A stretch of DNA of 41,960 nucleotides, from contig JAAWNY010000023.1 of assembly GCA_022799175.1 (NCBI GenBank), positions 1 to 41,960 of the forward strand, in the 5' to 3' direction. Positions 1-8,383 of this stretch are shown in pieces. The notes beneath the pieces were generated by a model. That model was given only the letters and a program-made list of their open reading frames with translations. It was not told the DNA's origin and did no database searches. The stretch comes from Lachnospiraceae bacterium (lineage in GTDB: Bacteria > Bacillota > Clostridia > Lachnospirales > Lachnospiraceae). The translations under genes were made by a program, and so were the position numbers. Within the stretch, counting starts at the first letter, position 1, and each line of letters begins with the position of its first letter.

Positions 1-217
1 TATATATTTCCCGTTGCTTCGCTCCCCTCTTCCTTGGCGTACCTTTTGTCACTGCTTATCTAAATGACACTGTGGATAGAGCCAGCTATTTTTTATTTGG
101 TTTTCTTGTTTTCTTCCTTTCGGATATAAATACGGTATGAATGTGCGCACCCGTTTACATTTTTGACCGGATATGATAGCATGAAAGAAGATTGTTGGAA
201 CAGGAGGTAACAGGAAT

Positions 218-1075
218 ATGAACAGGAACAAAAAAGAGTGTATGAAGGATATCTTATATGATTTTGCAGGCGCATTTTTGCAGGCATTAGGGATATGGTG
301 CTTTATTGAACCTTGTATGATTGCGCCAGGGGGTGTGTCGGGCATGGCGCTTTTGATTAACCATTTGACAAAATTTCCGGTAGGTATTATGACTCTGATA
401 CTGAATATTCCGCTTCTGATCAGTTCTTATGTGTGTTTGAACCGCAGAATGACAAAAAAGACGATACAGACAGTTTTTATTATGTCGCTGGTGCTAGATG
501 GTTTGGTTGCGCCTCTGTTTCCCCAATATATAGGGGACAAGCTGATTTCCTCCGTTTTTGGAGGAATTTTGGCAGGCGTGGGAATGGCGTTGATTTTTAT
601 GCGGGATTCCACAACAGGAGGAGGGGATATTTTAGCAAAACTATTGCAGAAACGATTTCCTTATATGCATACCGGGTATGCGCTGATGATAATTGATGTG
701 GTGGTGATCGGTGTTTCCGTTTTGGTATTTGGAAAGCTGGAAGCGGCATTATATGGGTTGATTTCCATGGTGGCGACCACCCAAACCATTGATGCCATTC
801 TTTATGGTATGAACAAGGGAGCTATGGTGATGATTCATTCGGAGAAGAACCGGGAAATTGCTGATGAGATCATGGAACGTCTGAACCGGGGAACTACATT
901 TTTTAAAAGTATGGGAGGATACAGTAAAAAGGAAGGGGAAACGTTGTTGTGTGTCATTGACCGCAAACAGTTTTATCTGATCAAAGAAATTGCTTATGCG
1001 CATGATCCCCGGGCTTTTGTGGTGGTATCGGAGACGAAAGAAACTTATGGAGAAGGATTTTTGGATATTCGCTGA
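218..1075 (+). CDS. YitT family integral membrane protein (DUF161 plus C-terminal DUF2179)
   Basis: A 285-residue protein. The N-terminal ~200 residues hold five to six hydrophobic membrane segments with glycine-rich stretches such as IAPGGVSGMALL and DSTTGGGDILA, which are hallmarks of the YitT/DUF161 family. The last ~65 residues form a soluble domain (GAMVMIHSEKNREIADEIM onward, then RAFVVVSETKETYGEGF) that fits DUF2179. ATG at 218 is supported by the AGGAGG at 202-207. Length and domain order are normal for the family. The molecular function of YitT proteins is not established; a membrane transport or signalling role is only a guess. It is a single-gene unit, because the next gene has its own promoter. 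Confidence 0.88.
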   Translation: MNRNKKECMKDILYDFAGAFLQALGIWCFIEPCMIAPGGVSGMALLINHLTKFPVGIMTLILNIPLLISSYVCLNRRMTKKTIQTVFIMSLVLDGLVAPLFPQYIGDKLISSVFGGILAGVGMALIFMRDSTTGGGDILAKLLQKRFPYMHTGYALMIIDVVVIGVSVLVFGKLEAALYGLISMVATTQTIDAILYGMNKGAMVMIHSEKNREIADEIMERLNRGTTFFKSMGGYSKKEGETLLCVIDRKQFYLIKEIAYAHDPRAFVVVSETKETYGEGFLDIR

Positions 1076-1113
1076 TACCCTTCGCGGATCAATCATTTCA
1101 TTATAAAAAGAAA

Positions 1114-1142
1114 ATGACTTTGAAAACACTCCATGTTATAAT
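1114..1142 (+). promoter_or_regulatory. Predicted sigma-A promoter for the solute-binding protein gene
   Basis: The -35 ATGACT (1114-1119) lies 17 bases upstream of an extended -10, TGTTATAAT (TATAAT at 1137-1142). The lipoprotein gene starts 46 bases downstream of the -10. The -35 is weak (4 of 6), but the extended -10 compensates. Confidence 0.6.
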
Positions 1143-1187
1143 AGAGAAAAGTCTGTCAGCAAAATTGACAAAAGGAGAGTGGGAAGG

Positions 1188-2630
1188 ATGAAAAAACTAT
1201 GTGCAGTTGGTTTGGCAATGGTTTTGATTATCAGCTTGCAAGGATGTGGAAAGAAAAGTCTGTTAGATCCCAAAGATCCGGTATCTTTGACCATATGGCA
1301 TTATTATAATGGTTCTCAGCAGGCGGCATTTGATGCTTTGGTGGAGGAGTTTAATGAAACCGTGGGCCAGGAAAAGGGGATTTATGTACAGGGGTATTCC
1401 CAGGGGTCGGTTTCGGATTTGGAGACGGCAGTACGAGATGCGATTGATGGAAAAGTGGGGGCGGATGCTATGCCAGATATTTTTTCCTCTTATGCGGATA
1501 CGGCATATGAGGTGGAACAGGCTGGGGCTTTGGCCAATCTGTCGAGTTATCTCAGTGAGGAAGAGTTGGCGCAATATGTGGATTCTTATATGGAAGAAGG
1601 TCGCATTGCTGCAGATGGAACACTGCGGATTTTTCCAACAGCAAAATCTACAGAAATTATGATGATCAACAAGACAGACTGGGAATCTTTTGCGGCGGCA
1701 ACGGGGGAAACTCTGGAAAGTCTGGAAACCATAGAAGGCGTGGTATCGGTGGCTCAGGCATACTATGAATGGACGGATAGCCTTACCCCGGAAGTGCCGG
1801 AGGATGGGAAGGCGTTCTATGGCAGAGATGCCGTGGCAAATTATTTTATCATTGGAATGCAGCAATTGGGAGTGGAGATTTTTCAGGTGGAAAACGGGGA
1901 GATGACGCTTCATGTGCCGAAAGAGGAGTTGTATCGTCTTTGGGAAAATTATTATGTTCCCATGGTGAAAGGATATTTTGGCGCTTATGGTTCTTTTCGT
2001 TCCGATGATGTAAAAACAGGGGATATTCTGGCTTATACGGGTTCGATTTCTTCGGCAATGTATTTTCCGGATCAAGTGGAACTAGACAACGACAGTCATG
2101 CCATTGATTATATGGTGATGGCAGCGCCTGTGTTCCAGGGGGGAAAGAATTATGCCGTGCAGCAAGGAGCGGGTATGGTCGTCAGCAAATCGGATGAGAA
2201 GCATGAATATGCAGCGGTGGAGTTTTTGAAATGGTTTACCCAGGCAGAGAACAATTTGCGTTTTGGTTGTGTATCTGGTTATTTGCCCGTGCAAAAGGAA
2301 GCCAACAGCAGTGAAAAGTTAGATCAGGTAATCGCAGATCAAAAGCTTTCTGTGGCATCGAAGACATACGATTGTCTTACCACCATTTTCGATGAGATGG
2401 GCGATATGACTCTTTACACCAATAAAAGTTTTAAGAACGGCTCCGCTGCCAGAAAGATACTGGAATATCATCTCGCAGATAAGGCAGCCAAGGATCGGAC
2501 GGCGGTGAAGGCATTGCTAGAGCAGGGAAAGAGTCTGGAGGAGGCGGCAGAACCTTATGTGACAAAAGCGGCTTTTGAGGCATGGTATGATTCCTTTTGT
2601 GATGCATTGCAGACAGCAATTGATGGTTGA
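1188..2630 (+). CDS. Extracellular solute-binding lipoprotein (ABC family 1, sugar type), orphan
   Basis: A 480-residue protein with a lipoprotein signal peptide: MKK, a hydrophobic core and lipobox LQGC with Cys20 as the lipidated residue. The mature part begins with PVSLTIWHYYNGSQQ and resembles family-1 carbohydrate-binding proteins in length and fold cues (ADAMPDIFSSYADTAYE; AAVEFLKWFTQAENNLRF near the C-terminal lobe). I chose ATG 1188 over the in-frame GTG 1179 because AAAGGAG at 1171-1177 is well spaced for it and it gives a clean signal peptide. No ABC permease or ATPase gene flanks it. The next gene, 65 bases downstream, is a giant hybrid sensor kinase, so the protein more likely presents a ligand to the kinase sensor domain than feeds a transporter (inference). 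The ligand is unknown. Confidence 0.87.
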   Translation: MKKLCAVGLAMVLIISLQGCGKKSLLDPKDPVSLTIWHYYNGSQQAAFDALVEEFNETVGQEKGIYVQGYSQGSVSDLETAVRDAIDGKVGADAMPDIFSSYADTAYEVEQAGALANLSSYLSEEELAQYVDSYMEEGRIAADGTLRIFPTAKSTEIMMINKTDWESFAAATGETLESLETIEGVVSVAQAYYEWTDSLTPEVPEDGKAFYGRDAVANYFIIGMQQLGVEIFQVENGEMTLHVPKEELYRLWENYYVPMVKGYFGAYGSFRSDDVKTGDILAYTGSISSAMYFPDQVELDNDSHAIDYMVMAAPVFQGGKNYAVQQGAGMVVSKSDEKHEYAAVEFLKWFTQAENNLRFGCVSGYLPVQKEANSSEKLDQVIADQKLSVASKTYDCLTTIFDEMGDMTLYTNKSFKNGSAARKILEYHLADKAAKDRTAVKALLEQGKSLEEAAEPYVTKAAFEAWYDSFCDALQTAIDG

Positions 2631-2695
2631 AACGCACAATAACAAGAGGAAGATCGTCTTCGGCGACAACGATTTCATAGAGGATGGATAGGAAT

Positions 2696-5600
2696 ATGAG
2701 AAACAATAATAAACAAAATCAAAAAAAATCAACGATATTCCGGATCTTCCTGATTCCTTTGATCGCCATCATGCTGGTACAAAGTACAATTACCCTTGGT
2801 ACTCTGATATGTAAACGGACGATGGAAACACTGGAGGAGTATTCCAGTGGTATGATGAGCCGTCTGGTAGAAAACCGCATGGTAATTCTACAAAACGATA
2901 TGACCCAGCGATGGTCCGCTGTTGAGGAGCGGGAGGAATTGATGAATGGCCTTCTGGAACAATTTTTACTTGAGGAAGGCATATCACTGGAGACGTTTCT
3001 TCAATCCAGTGAGGAAAAAGTGAGGCTGCTGGAACAATTGTTTCCGGAGTGTTTGGAGATCTTACATAATAATAACACAACCGGTGTTTTTTTGATTCTG
3101 ACAGGGACGGATATGGTGGCGCCCGGAGATTTTGATGGCTTTTTTATCCGGGATTCCGATCCAGAAAAAAATTCTGTAAATTATAAAGATCTATTGTTGG
3201 AAAGAGGAAACAAAAAGCTTTCTAGAACCTGGGATATTCCGTTGGATACTAACTGGACTACCCGGTTTTCTATGGATGGATTAGGGAAAAATCCTTCTGA
3301 CAACTATTTTTATGAACCCTGGCGGGCGGGAGCGGAATATGAAGATGCCAATACCAAAGATTTGGGGTATTGGTCCATGCCTTTTTCTCTGGAAAAGAAA
3401 ATAACCGATGCCTATGAAATGATTACTTATTCATTGCCTCTTCGGTTCGAAGGGAAGGTTTACGGCGTACTGGGAGTGGAAATTTCCAGCAAAATGTTAA
3501 ATAACTATTTCCCGGTGGCGGAATTGAACGATTCGCAGCAGTCAGGGTATATGCTAGCAGTGAAAGAAAGCAATGATTGGTACGTCCCTCTGGTAGGGAA
3601 AGGGGTGCTTTATAATTTGGTTCGTTCCATACCGGAAGGGTTTGCCTTGAAAGAGACGAACTATGATAATCTGTCTTTGGTTCCTGATGCCAGTTTAAGT
3701 GGACAAGGGATTTATGCTGTGGTGTGCCCGCTGAACTTATATAGTAATAATGTTCCATACGAAAATACGGAATGGGTTCTTTTGGGATTGGATACGGAGA
3801 ACGATCTGTTTGGAATGAGCCGTCAGTTGTACATCTGGATTGTGGTTGCGATATTGATTGGCTTGATTTTCGGAGTGATCGGCATCTACTTCATGGTGAG
3901 GCACCTAACCAGACCTGTTCAGCAGTTGATGAATTGTATCAGTAAAGGGAGAGCAGGACTGCAGGAATTTAAACTTTCCAATATTCTGGAGATCGATGCG
4001 TTGTATCAGGTAGTGACTGATTTGACAGAACAACAAAAAGAAGCAGAGAATATTCTTTTGGAAGAAAAGGAACGTTATAAAGTGGCTTTGGAAGCTTCCA
4101 AAGATATCTTTTTTTCCTATGATTTGCAGAGCCAAATGCTAGATCTTGTCAATCACAAGACAATGAGCGGACAATGGCAGTGTCCCAAAATGGAGAATGG
4201 ATTTATCAATCCAGAATATATATATGAGGCGGATCGTGAGGAAGCGATGCGGGCGTTGCAGAAAGATGCGGATAATCCTTATGCGGAATTTCGGATGCGC
4301 TGGCCAGAAGAAACAGAATTTATCTGGGTGGCTCTCACGGGAAAAGTGATTTATGACACAGATGGCCGGCGATGGAAAATGGTGGGAAGCATTCGTAATA
4401 TACAGGAACAAAAGGAGCGGGAGGCGAGACAGCTTCGAAAGAATACCATAGATGGGGTTACGGGTCTTTATGTATTGAGTGCGGGTATGGAGCAGCTGGC
4501 AGAATGCCGAAAAAACCATCTCCAAGGGGTAGTAGTTGATTTGCTTTTGGATGGGATAAAGCAGGTCAATGAGAAAAATGGTATTGTATTTGGCGATATG
4601 ATTTTAGAAGAGATCGGAAGTCTGATTCAGAATCAATGCCAAAGTTTGACGAAAAGGACGGGTTGTCAAACGGTAGCTTTTCGTTTGAATCGAGATGAGT
4701 TTGTTTTGTGGCTGGAAAAGCAGTCCCCAGGGAAAGCAAAAGAGTTTGTGCAGGTATTGATAGAAAAAATAGCAAAAGGCTTTGAAGAAGATATTTTTCA
4801 TATGCAGATATATGCCGGTCTGGTCCAGGGAGAACGAGAACGGTCCAAAGAGGAATTGATTCGCATGGCAAAGCTGGCTTTAAGGGAAGCTGTTTCTGGT
4901 GGAAAAAAGTTGTTTTTTTATGAGGACATTCCTGAAAAAAGCCGAAAGATTTTGCCGGCTTTGCAAGGACATGAAATGAACAGCCCTGGTTACGGAGAGG
5001 ATACCAGCCTAGCATCGGTGGCTTTGAATCTGTTCGGCAGAGGTTCTCATTTCCCGGCACAGATGATGCTGATGATTCGGAAAATCGGAAGATTTTATCA
5101 GGCCAGCGGTGTGCAGGTGTCTTTGTTACAGGCAGATTTTAATTCCAACTATCTGAATTATCAGTGGTATCGGGACGAGAGCATTGTCAAAGAAAATGTA
5201 AGCAAATATAAAGAAGAAGAAAAGGAAGCTTTTTATACTTGGTTGGGACAGACAGAAATACGTTATTTCTCGGAAGAAGATAGCCAACAAAAGGTAGTTC
5301 AGTGCTTTTTAAGCATTGAGCCAGGACAAAAAGGGGTGGCACTGCCACTGTATGATAGCGGAACTTATATAGGGAATCTCTGTATTTTGGGAATTGGCTC
5401 TGAGCGTTTCACAAATAGTGAAGAATATCAGAATCTTGTGGAGCTTAGCCGGGCGATTGAGAGCCAGTTAAACCAACAGCAGCATGACATTGCCAGTAAG
5501 GCAAAATCAGAATTTTTATCTCGGATGAGCCATGAGATTCGTACCCCCATGAATGGCATTATTGGTATGGCGGCCATTGCCTTACAACAAGATCAAAGCC

Positions 5601-6622
5601 AGGAGAGGATTATGGACTGTCTGCAAAAAATACAATCTTCTTCGGATTATCTTTTGGGACTGATTAATGATATTTTGGATATGTCGAAGATCGAGAGCGG
5701 AAAGATGAAGTTAGATCCTGTCAATTTTAGCATGAAGGAAATGGTGGGGACTATTCAGGAGTTGATTACCGCTCAAACGTCAGTAAAAAATATCGATTTT
5801 GTACAGAAAATTTCCTTAACCCATTCCTGGTTTATAGCAGACAGAATTCGCATCAGTCAGGTGTTGATTAATTTGTTAGGAAATGCAGTAAAATTTACGC
5901 CAGCAAAAGGAACGATCACTTTAACTGTGCAGGAAATCTCTGCGACCGGAGAACAGGCAATGGTGTATTTTGCCGTAAGTGATACCGGAATTGGCATTGC
6001 TAAAGAGGATCAGGATCGGGTGTTCCGTTCGTTTGAGCAGGCTTCTGGCACTAACCCGTCAAAGCAACAAGGAACGGGACTTGGCCTTTCTATCAGTAGT
6101 CGTCTGATACAGATGATGGGAAGTAATATCCAGCTGAACAGTGAACCCGGGAAGGGGAGTACTTTCAGTTTTTCTATTCCGCTGGCGCTTGGTGAGGATC
6201 AGGAAGATGAGATACAAAAAGAAACGATTTCTTTCCAGGGGTATCGCGTTCTGGTGGTGGAGGATAATGAACTGAATTCTGAGATTGCTCAATGCCTGTT
6301 GGAAGAGCGGGGGTTTGAGGTGGATTGTGTCTATGACGGCGCCGAGGCAACCGAACGGATCCGTACCACAAAGCCGGGTACTTATGATGTGATTTTGATG
6401 GACATTATGATGCCGGTGATGAATGGGTTAGAGGCGGCTCGCGCCATTCGAAGTATGGATCGGGAAGATTGCCATACCATACCGATCATTGCGATGTCGG
6501 CCAATGCTTTTGATGATGATTTGAAAAAGTCGGTGGAATGTGGGATGAATGGACATTTATCAAAGCCGGTGGAAGTGGATAAATTGTACCGGACATTGGA
6601 TGAAGTGATTCGGGGAAAGTAA
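2696..6622 (+). CDS. Hybrid sensor histidine kinase with Cache-like, PAS, degenerate GGDEF, GAF-like, kinase and receiver domains
   Basis: A ~1308-residue membrane kinase. In order: a transmembrane segment at ~13-39; a large extracellular region (~40-375) of Cache type; a second transmembrane segment at ~379-400; a HAMP-like linker; a PAS-like domain (~460-575, WVALTGKVIYDTDG); a GGDEF-like domain (~582-735); a GAF-like region (~785-920); the dimerisation/phosphoacceptor box SHEIRTPMNGIIGMA with His946; the ATPase N box LLGNAVKFT (~1062) and G boxes DTGIGIA and GTGLGLS; and a C-terminal receiver (VLVVEDNELN, phosphoacceptor Asp1236 in ILMDIMMP). The GGDEF signature reads LNRDEF, so cyclase activity is unlikely. 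Two starts are possible, 2684 and 2696; GAGG at 2680-2683 is too close to the former and usable for the latter. It probably forms a sensing unit with the adjacent lipoprotein. The output partner is not in the window. Confidence 0.9.
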   Translation: MRNNNKQNQKKSTIFRIFLIPLIAIMLVQSTITLGTLICKRTMETLEEYSSGMMSRLVENRMVILQNDMTQRWSAVEEREELMNGLLEQFLLEEGISLETFLQSSEEKVRLLEQLFPECLEILHNNNTTGVFLILTGTDMVAPGDFDGFFIRDSDPEKNSVNYKDLLLERGNKKLSRTWDIPLDTNWTTRFSMDGLGKNPSDNYFYEPWRAGAEYEDANTKDLGYWSMPFSLEKKITDAYEMITYSLPLRFEGKVYGVLGVEISSKMLNNYFPVAELNDSQQSGYMLAVKESNDWYVPLVGKGVLYNLVRSIPEGFALKETNYDNLSLVPDASLSGQGIYAVVCPLNLYSNNVPYENTEWVLLGLDTENDLFGMSRQLYIWIVVAILIGLIFGVIGIYFMVRHLTRPVQQLMNCISKGRAGLQEFKLSNILEIDALYQVVTDLTEQQKEAENILLEEKERYKVALEASKDIFFSYDLQSQMLDLVNHKTMSGQWQCPKMENGFINPEYIYEADREEAMRALQKDADNPYAEFRMRWPEETEFIWVALTGKVIYDTDGRRWKMVGSIRNIQEQKEREARQLRKNTIDGVTGLYVLSAGMEQLAECRKNHLQGVVVDLLLDGIKQVNEKNGIVFGDMILEEIGSLIQNQCQSLTKRTGCQTVAFRLNRDEFVLWLEKQSPGKAKEFVQVLIEKIAKGFEEDIFHMQIYAGLVQGERERSKEELIRMAKLALREAVSGGKKLFFYEDIPEKSRKILPALQGHEMNSPGYGEDTSLASVALNLFGRGSHFPAQMMLMIRKIGRFYQASGVQVSLLQADFNSNYLNYQWYRDESIVKENVSKYKEEEKEAFYTWLGQTEIRYFSEEDSQQKVVQCFLSIEPGQKGVALPLYDSGTYIGNLCILGIGSERFTNSEEYQNLVELSRAIESQLNQQQHDIASKAKSEFLSRMSHEIRTPMNGIIGMAAIALQQDQSQERIMDCLQKIQSSSDYLLGLINDILDMSKIESGKMKLDPVNFSMKEMVGTIQELITAQTSVKNIDFVQKISLTHSWFIADRIRISQVLINLLGNAVKFTPAKGTITLTVQEISATGEQAMVYFAVSDTGIGIAKEDQDRVFRSFEQASGTNPSKQQGTGLGLSISSRLIQMMGSNIQLNSEPGKGSTFSFSIPLALGEDQEDEIQKETISFQGYRVLVVEDNELNSEIAQCLLEERGFEVDCVYDGAEATERIRTTKPGTYDVILMDIMMPVMNGLEAARAIRSMDREDCHTIPIIAMSANAFDDDLKKSVECGMNGHLSKPVEVDKLYRTLDEVIRGK

Positions 6623-6623
6623 T

Positions 6624-6690
6624 AGAAAATCGTCTGTTCCTTTTTCCGGTTTCGAGATTAAGAATTCCTAAAATCCACAGACGATTTTCT
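6624..6690. terminator. Hairpin between convergent genes, enclosing a dispersed repeat
   Basis: Perfect 14-base arms at 6624-6637 (AGAAAATCGTCTGT) and 6677-6690 (ACAGACGATTTTCT) lie between the convergent kinase and MATE genes, so the structure could end transcription in both directions. The 39-base loop is long for a simple terminator. Its 3' part (6654-6676) is identical to 26582-26604, the outer arm of the long palindrome downstream of hflC. Confidence 0.5.
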
Positions 6691-6807
6691 GTTGCTTCTT
6701 GCCACTTTTCCTTGGCTGTGTTTCTTATTTTTCAGATTGGAATGACATTGTATTTGTAATATCTTCTTTTTTATAAAAAATGTAGAATCGAGGTGTGAAG
6801 GTATAAG

Positions 6808-8175
6808 CTAATTTAGATTGCGAATCTTTTTTTGATAAATCCGAATAAATAGGATGGTAGTCATGGCAACGGAGATGATCTCTGCTAAGGGGAACGCGTA
6901 CCAGACTGCGTGCAGACCTACGAATCGGGCGAATAAATAGGCGAGTGGCAGCAAACATAGAAGCTGTCTGGCAACGGAAGTGAGCAGGCTGTAGACGCCA
7001 TTGCCCAGAGCTTGAAATACCGATCCTACGATGATGCAGTATCCGGCAAACAAAAAGCTGAGGCTGATGATTCGTAGGGCGGGAACTCCGATTTCTAGCA
7101 TCTGTTCGGAGGCGTTGAAGAGAAGCAACATCTGCGCAGTGAATGCCTGGAAAACGAAAAGGCCAGTAAGCATGATGGAGACAGCAATAAAAATGCTGAA
7201 TTTGGCAGTCTCCATGATTCGTTTTTTATCGCGTGCGCCATAATTGAAGGCGATGATGGGAATCATACCATTATTTAATCCAAAAATCGGCATGAAGATA
7301 AAACTCTGTAGTTTGAAATAAACGCCAAGTACGGTTACAGCAGTAGCGGTAAAGCCTACCAGAATCAGATTCAGGAAATAGGTCATCACGGAGCTGATGG
7401 ACTGCATAATAATAGAAGGAACGCCAACTTCATAGATCACCCGGATGGTAGGAAGGCTAGGAGAAAATCCGCGCATGCTGATACTGACATCCGTATTTTT
7501 TTGGAGATTAAAAATCAATGACAAAATCATAGCCAAGATCTGTCCGATCACGGTGGCGATAGCGGCTCCACTGATTCCCAGTGCAGGGAAGCCAAAGAGT
7601 CCGAAGATCAGGATTGGATCAAGAATAATATTGGTGATGGCACCGGCTCCCTGAGAGTACATATTGTAGATGGTACGTCCGGTGGACTGCAAAATTCTCT
7701 CAAAGACCATCTCCAGAAAAATGCCAAAAGAGAAGACTAGACAGATGGTCAGATACTGCACTCCGTATTCAATGATGACAGTATCGTCGGTTTGGCTGGA
7801 AAAATAAAGTCGGGAACCCAAGAGACCAAACAGCGCAAAACAGATGGCGCCGACGATGGCAAGAAAGATACCGTTGACAGCCGCTTTTTGAGCTTCCTCT
7901 TGATCCTGGGCGCCTAGAGAGCGGGACAAAAGTGCGTTGACGCCAACACAAGTTCCACTGGATACGGCAATTAACAGGGTTTGGATAGGAAAAGCCATGG
8001 ATACTGCTGTCAGAGCGGCTTCTCCCAACTGTGCGACGAAGATGCTGTCAATAATGTTATACATAGCCTGGACAAGCATGGAGAGAATCATGGGCAGGGA
8101 CATGGTGATTAAAAGAGGCCGGATTGGCATAGTTCCCATTTTGTTTGGGGTGAGGTTTTTAGTAGTTTCGGACAT
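6808..8175 (-). CDS. MATE family multidrug/Na+-coupled efflux transporter
   Basis: A 455-residue polytopic protein with about twelve hydrophobic segments and typical MATE features. The N-terminal half has MSLPMILSMLVQAMYNIIDSIFVAQLG and a later SIFMPIFGLNNGMIPIIAFNYGA-type stretch, the usual start of the second MATE half. Length is normal. The start at 8175 is backed by AAGGAAA just upstream on the minus strand and a good promoter. It would export cationic or other small organic compounds in exchange for H+ or Na+; the substrate cannot be read from sequence. It is transcribed divergently from the hydro-lyase operon and shares a 208-base control region with it. Confidence 0.93.
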   Translation of the reverse strand: MSETTKNLTPNKMGTMPIRPLLITMSLPMILSMLVQAMYNIIDSIFVAQLGEAALTAVSMAFPIQTLLIAVSSGTCVGVNALLSRSLGAQDQEEAQKAAVNGIFLAIVGAICFALFGLLGSRLYFSSQTDDTVIIEYGVQYLTICLVFSFGIFLEMVFERILQSTGRTIYNMYSQGAGAITNIILDPILIFGLFGFPALGISGAAIATVIGQILAMILSLIFNLQKNTDVSISMRGFSPSLPTIRVIYEVGVPSIIMQSISSVMTYFLNLILVGFTATAVTVLGVYFKLQSFIFMPIFGLNNGMIPIIAFNYGARDKKRIMETAKFSIFIAVSIMLTGLFVFQAFTAQMLLLFNASEQMLEIGVPALRIISLSFLFAGYCIIVGSVFQALGNGVYSLLTSVARQLLCLLPLAYLFARFVGLHAVWYAFPLAEIISVAMTTILFIRIYQKKIRNLN

Positions 8176-8201
8176 ATGAATTTCCTTTCGGGTGTATATT
8201 T

Positions 8202-8243
8202 TGATGCATGTATCATTCTACTATTGATAAAATTTATTGTCAA
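8202..8243 (-). promoter_or_regulatory. Predicted promoter and possible operator of the MATE gene
   Basis: On the minus strand TTGACA (plus-strand 8238-8243) is followed after 17 bases by TAGAAT (8215-8220). A near-palindrome TGATGCATGTATCA at 8202-8215 overlaps the expected transcription start, a usual place for a repressor of an efflux gene. The operator role is inference. Confidence 0.6.
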
Positions 8244-8283
8244 TCGAAAGTGGAAAATGTTGTCGGGATTAATTTGCTACTCT

Positions 8284-8331
8284 ATAACCATCCGTTATAA
8301 GAAATATGAGCATTATGTATTGTCACTATAA
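8284..8331 (+). promoter_or_regulatory. CcpC-like operator (ATAA-N7-TTAT dyad plus ATAA half-site) upstream of the hydro-lyase operon
   Basis: ATAA (8284-8287) and TTAT (8295-8298) are separated by exactly 7 bases, and a second ATAA lies at 8328-8331. With the transcription start predicted near 8356, the dyad is centred near -65 and the half-site near -27. In Bacillus subtilis the LysR-type citrate-responsive regulator CcpC binds an ATAA-N7-TTAT dyad near -66 and a half-site near -27 at the aconitase gene. The match in sequence and spacing is seen here; the identity of the regulator is inferred, and no ccpC-like gene is in the window. Confidence 0.5.
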
Positions 8332-8349
8332 CAGGAAAAATGATATAAT
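8320..8349 (+). promoter_or_regulatory. Predicted sigma-A promoter of the leuD/leuC-like operon
   Basis: TTGTCA (8320-8325), an 18-base spacer and a perfect TATAAT (8344-8349). The ribosome site AGGAGG (8368-8373) and GTG start at 8384 follow, giving a short leader. Confidence 0.75.
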
Positions 8350-8383
8350 CAGGAAAGTAGATTAGACAGGAGGAAAGATATCC

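Noticed and set aside
1263-2075. 270-codon minus-strand open frame
   Set aside because: It is antisense to the solute-binding lipoprotein gene, has His/Ile/Arg-rich low-quality composition and no ribosome site; it is a shadow frame.
4440-4920. Active diguanylate cyclase domain in the hybrid kinase
   Set aside because: The signature is LNRDEF and the metal-binding first motif is also altered, so catalysis is unlikely.
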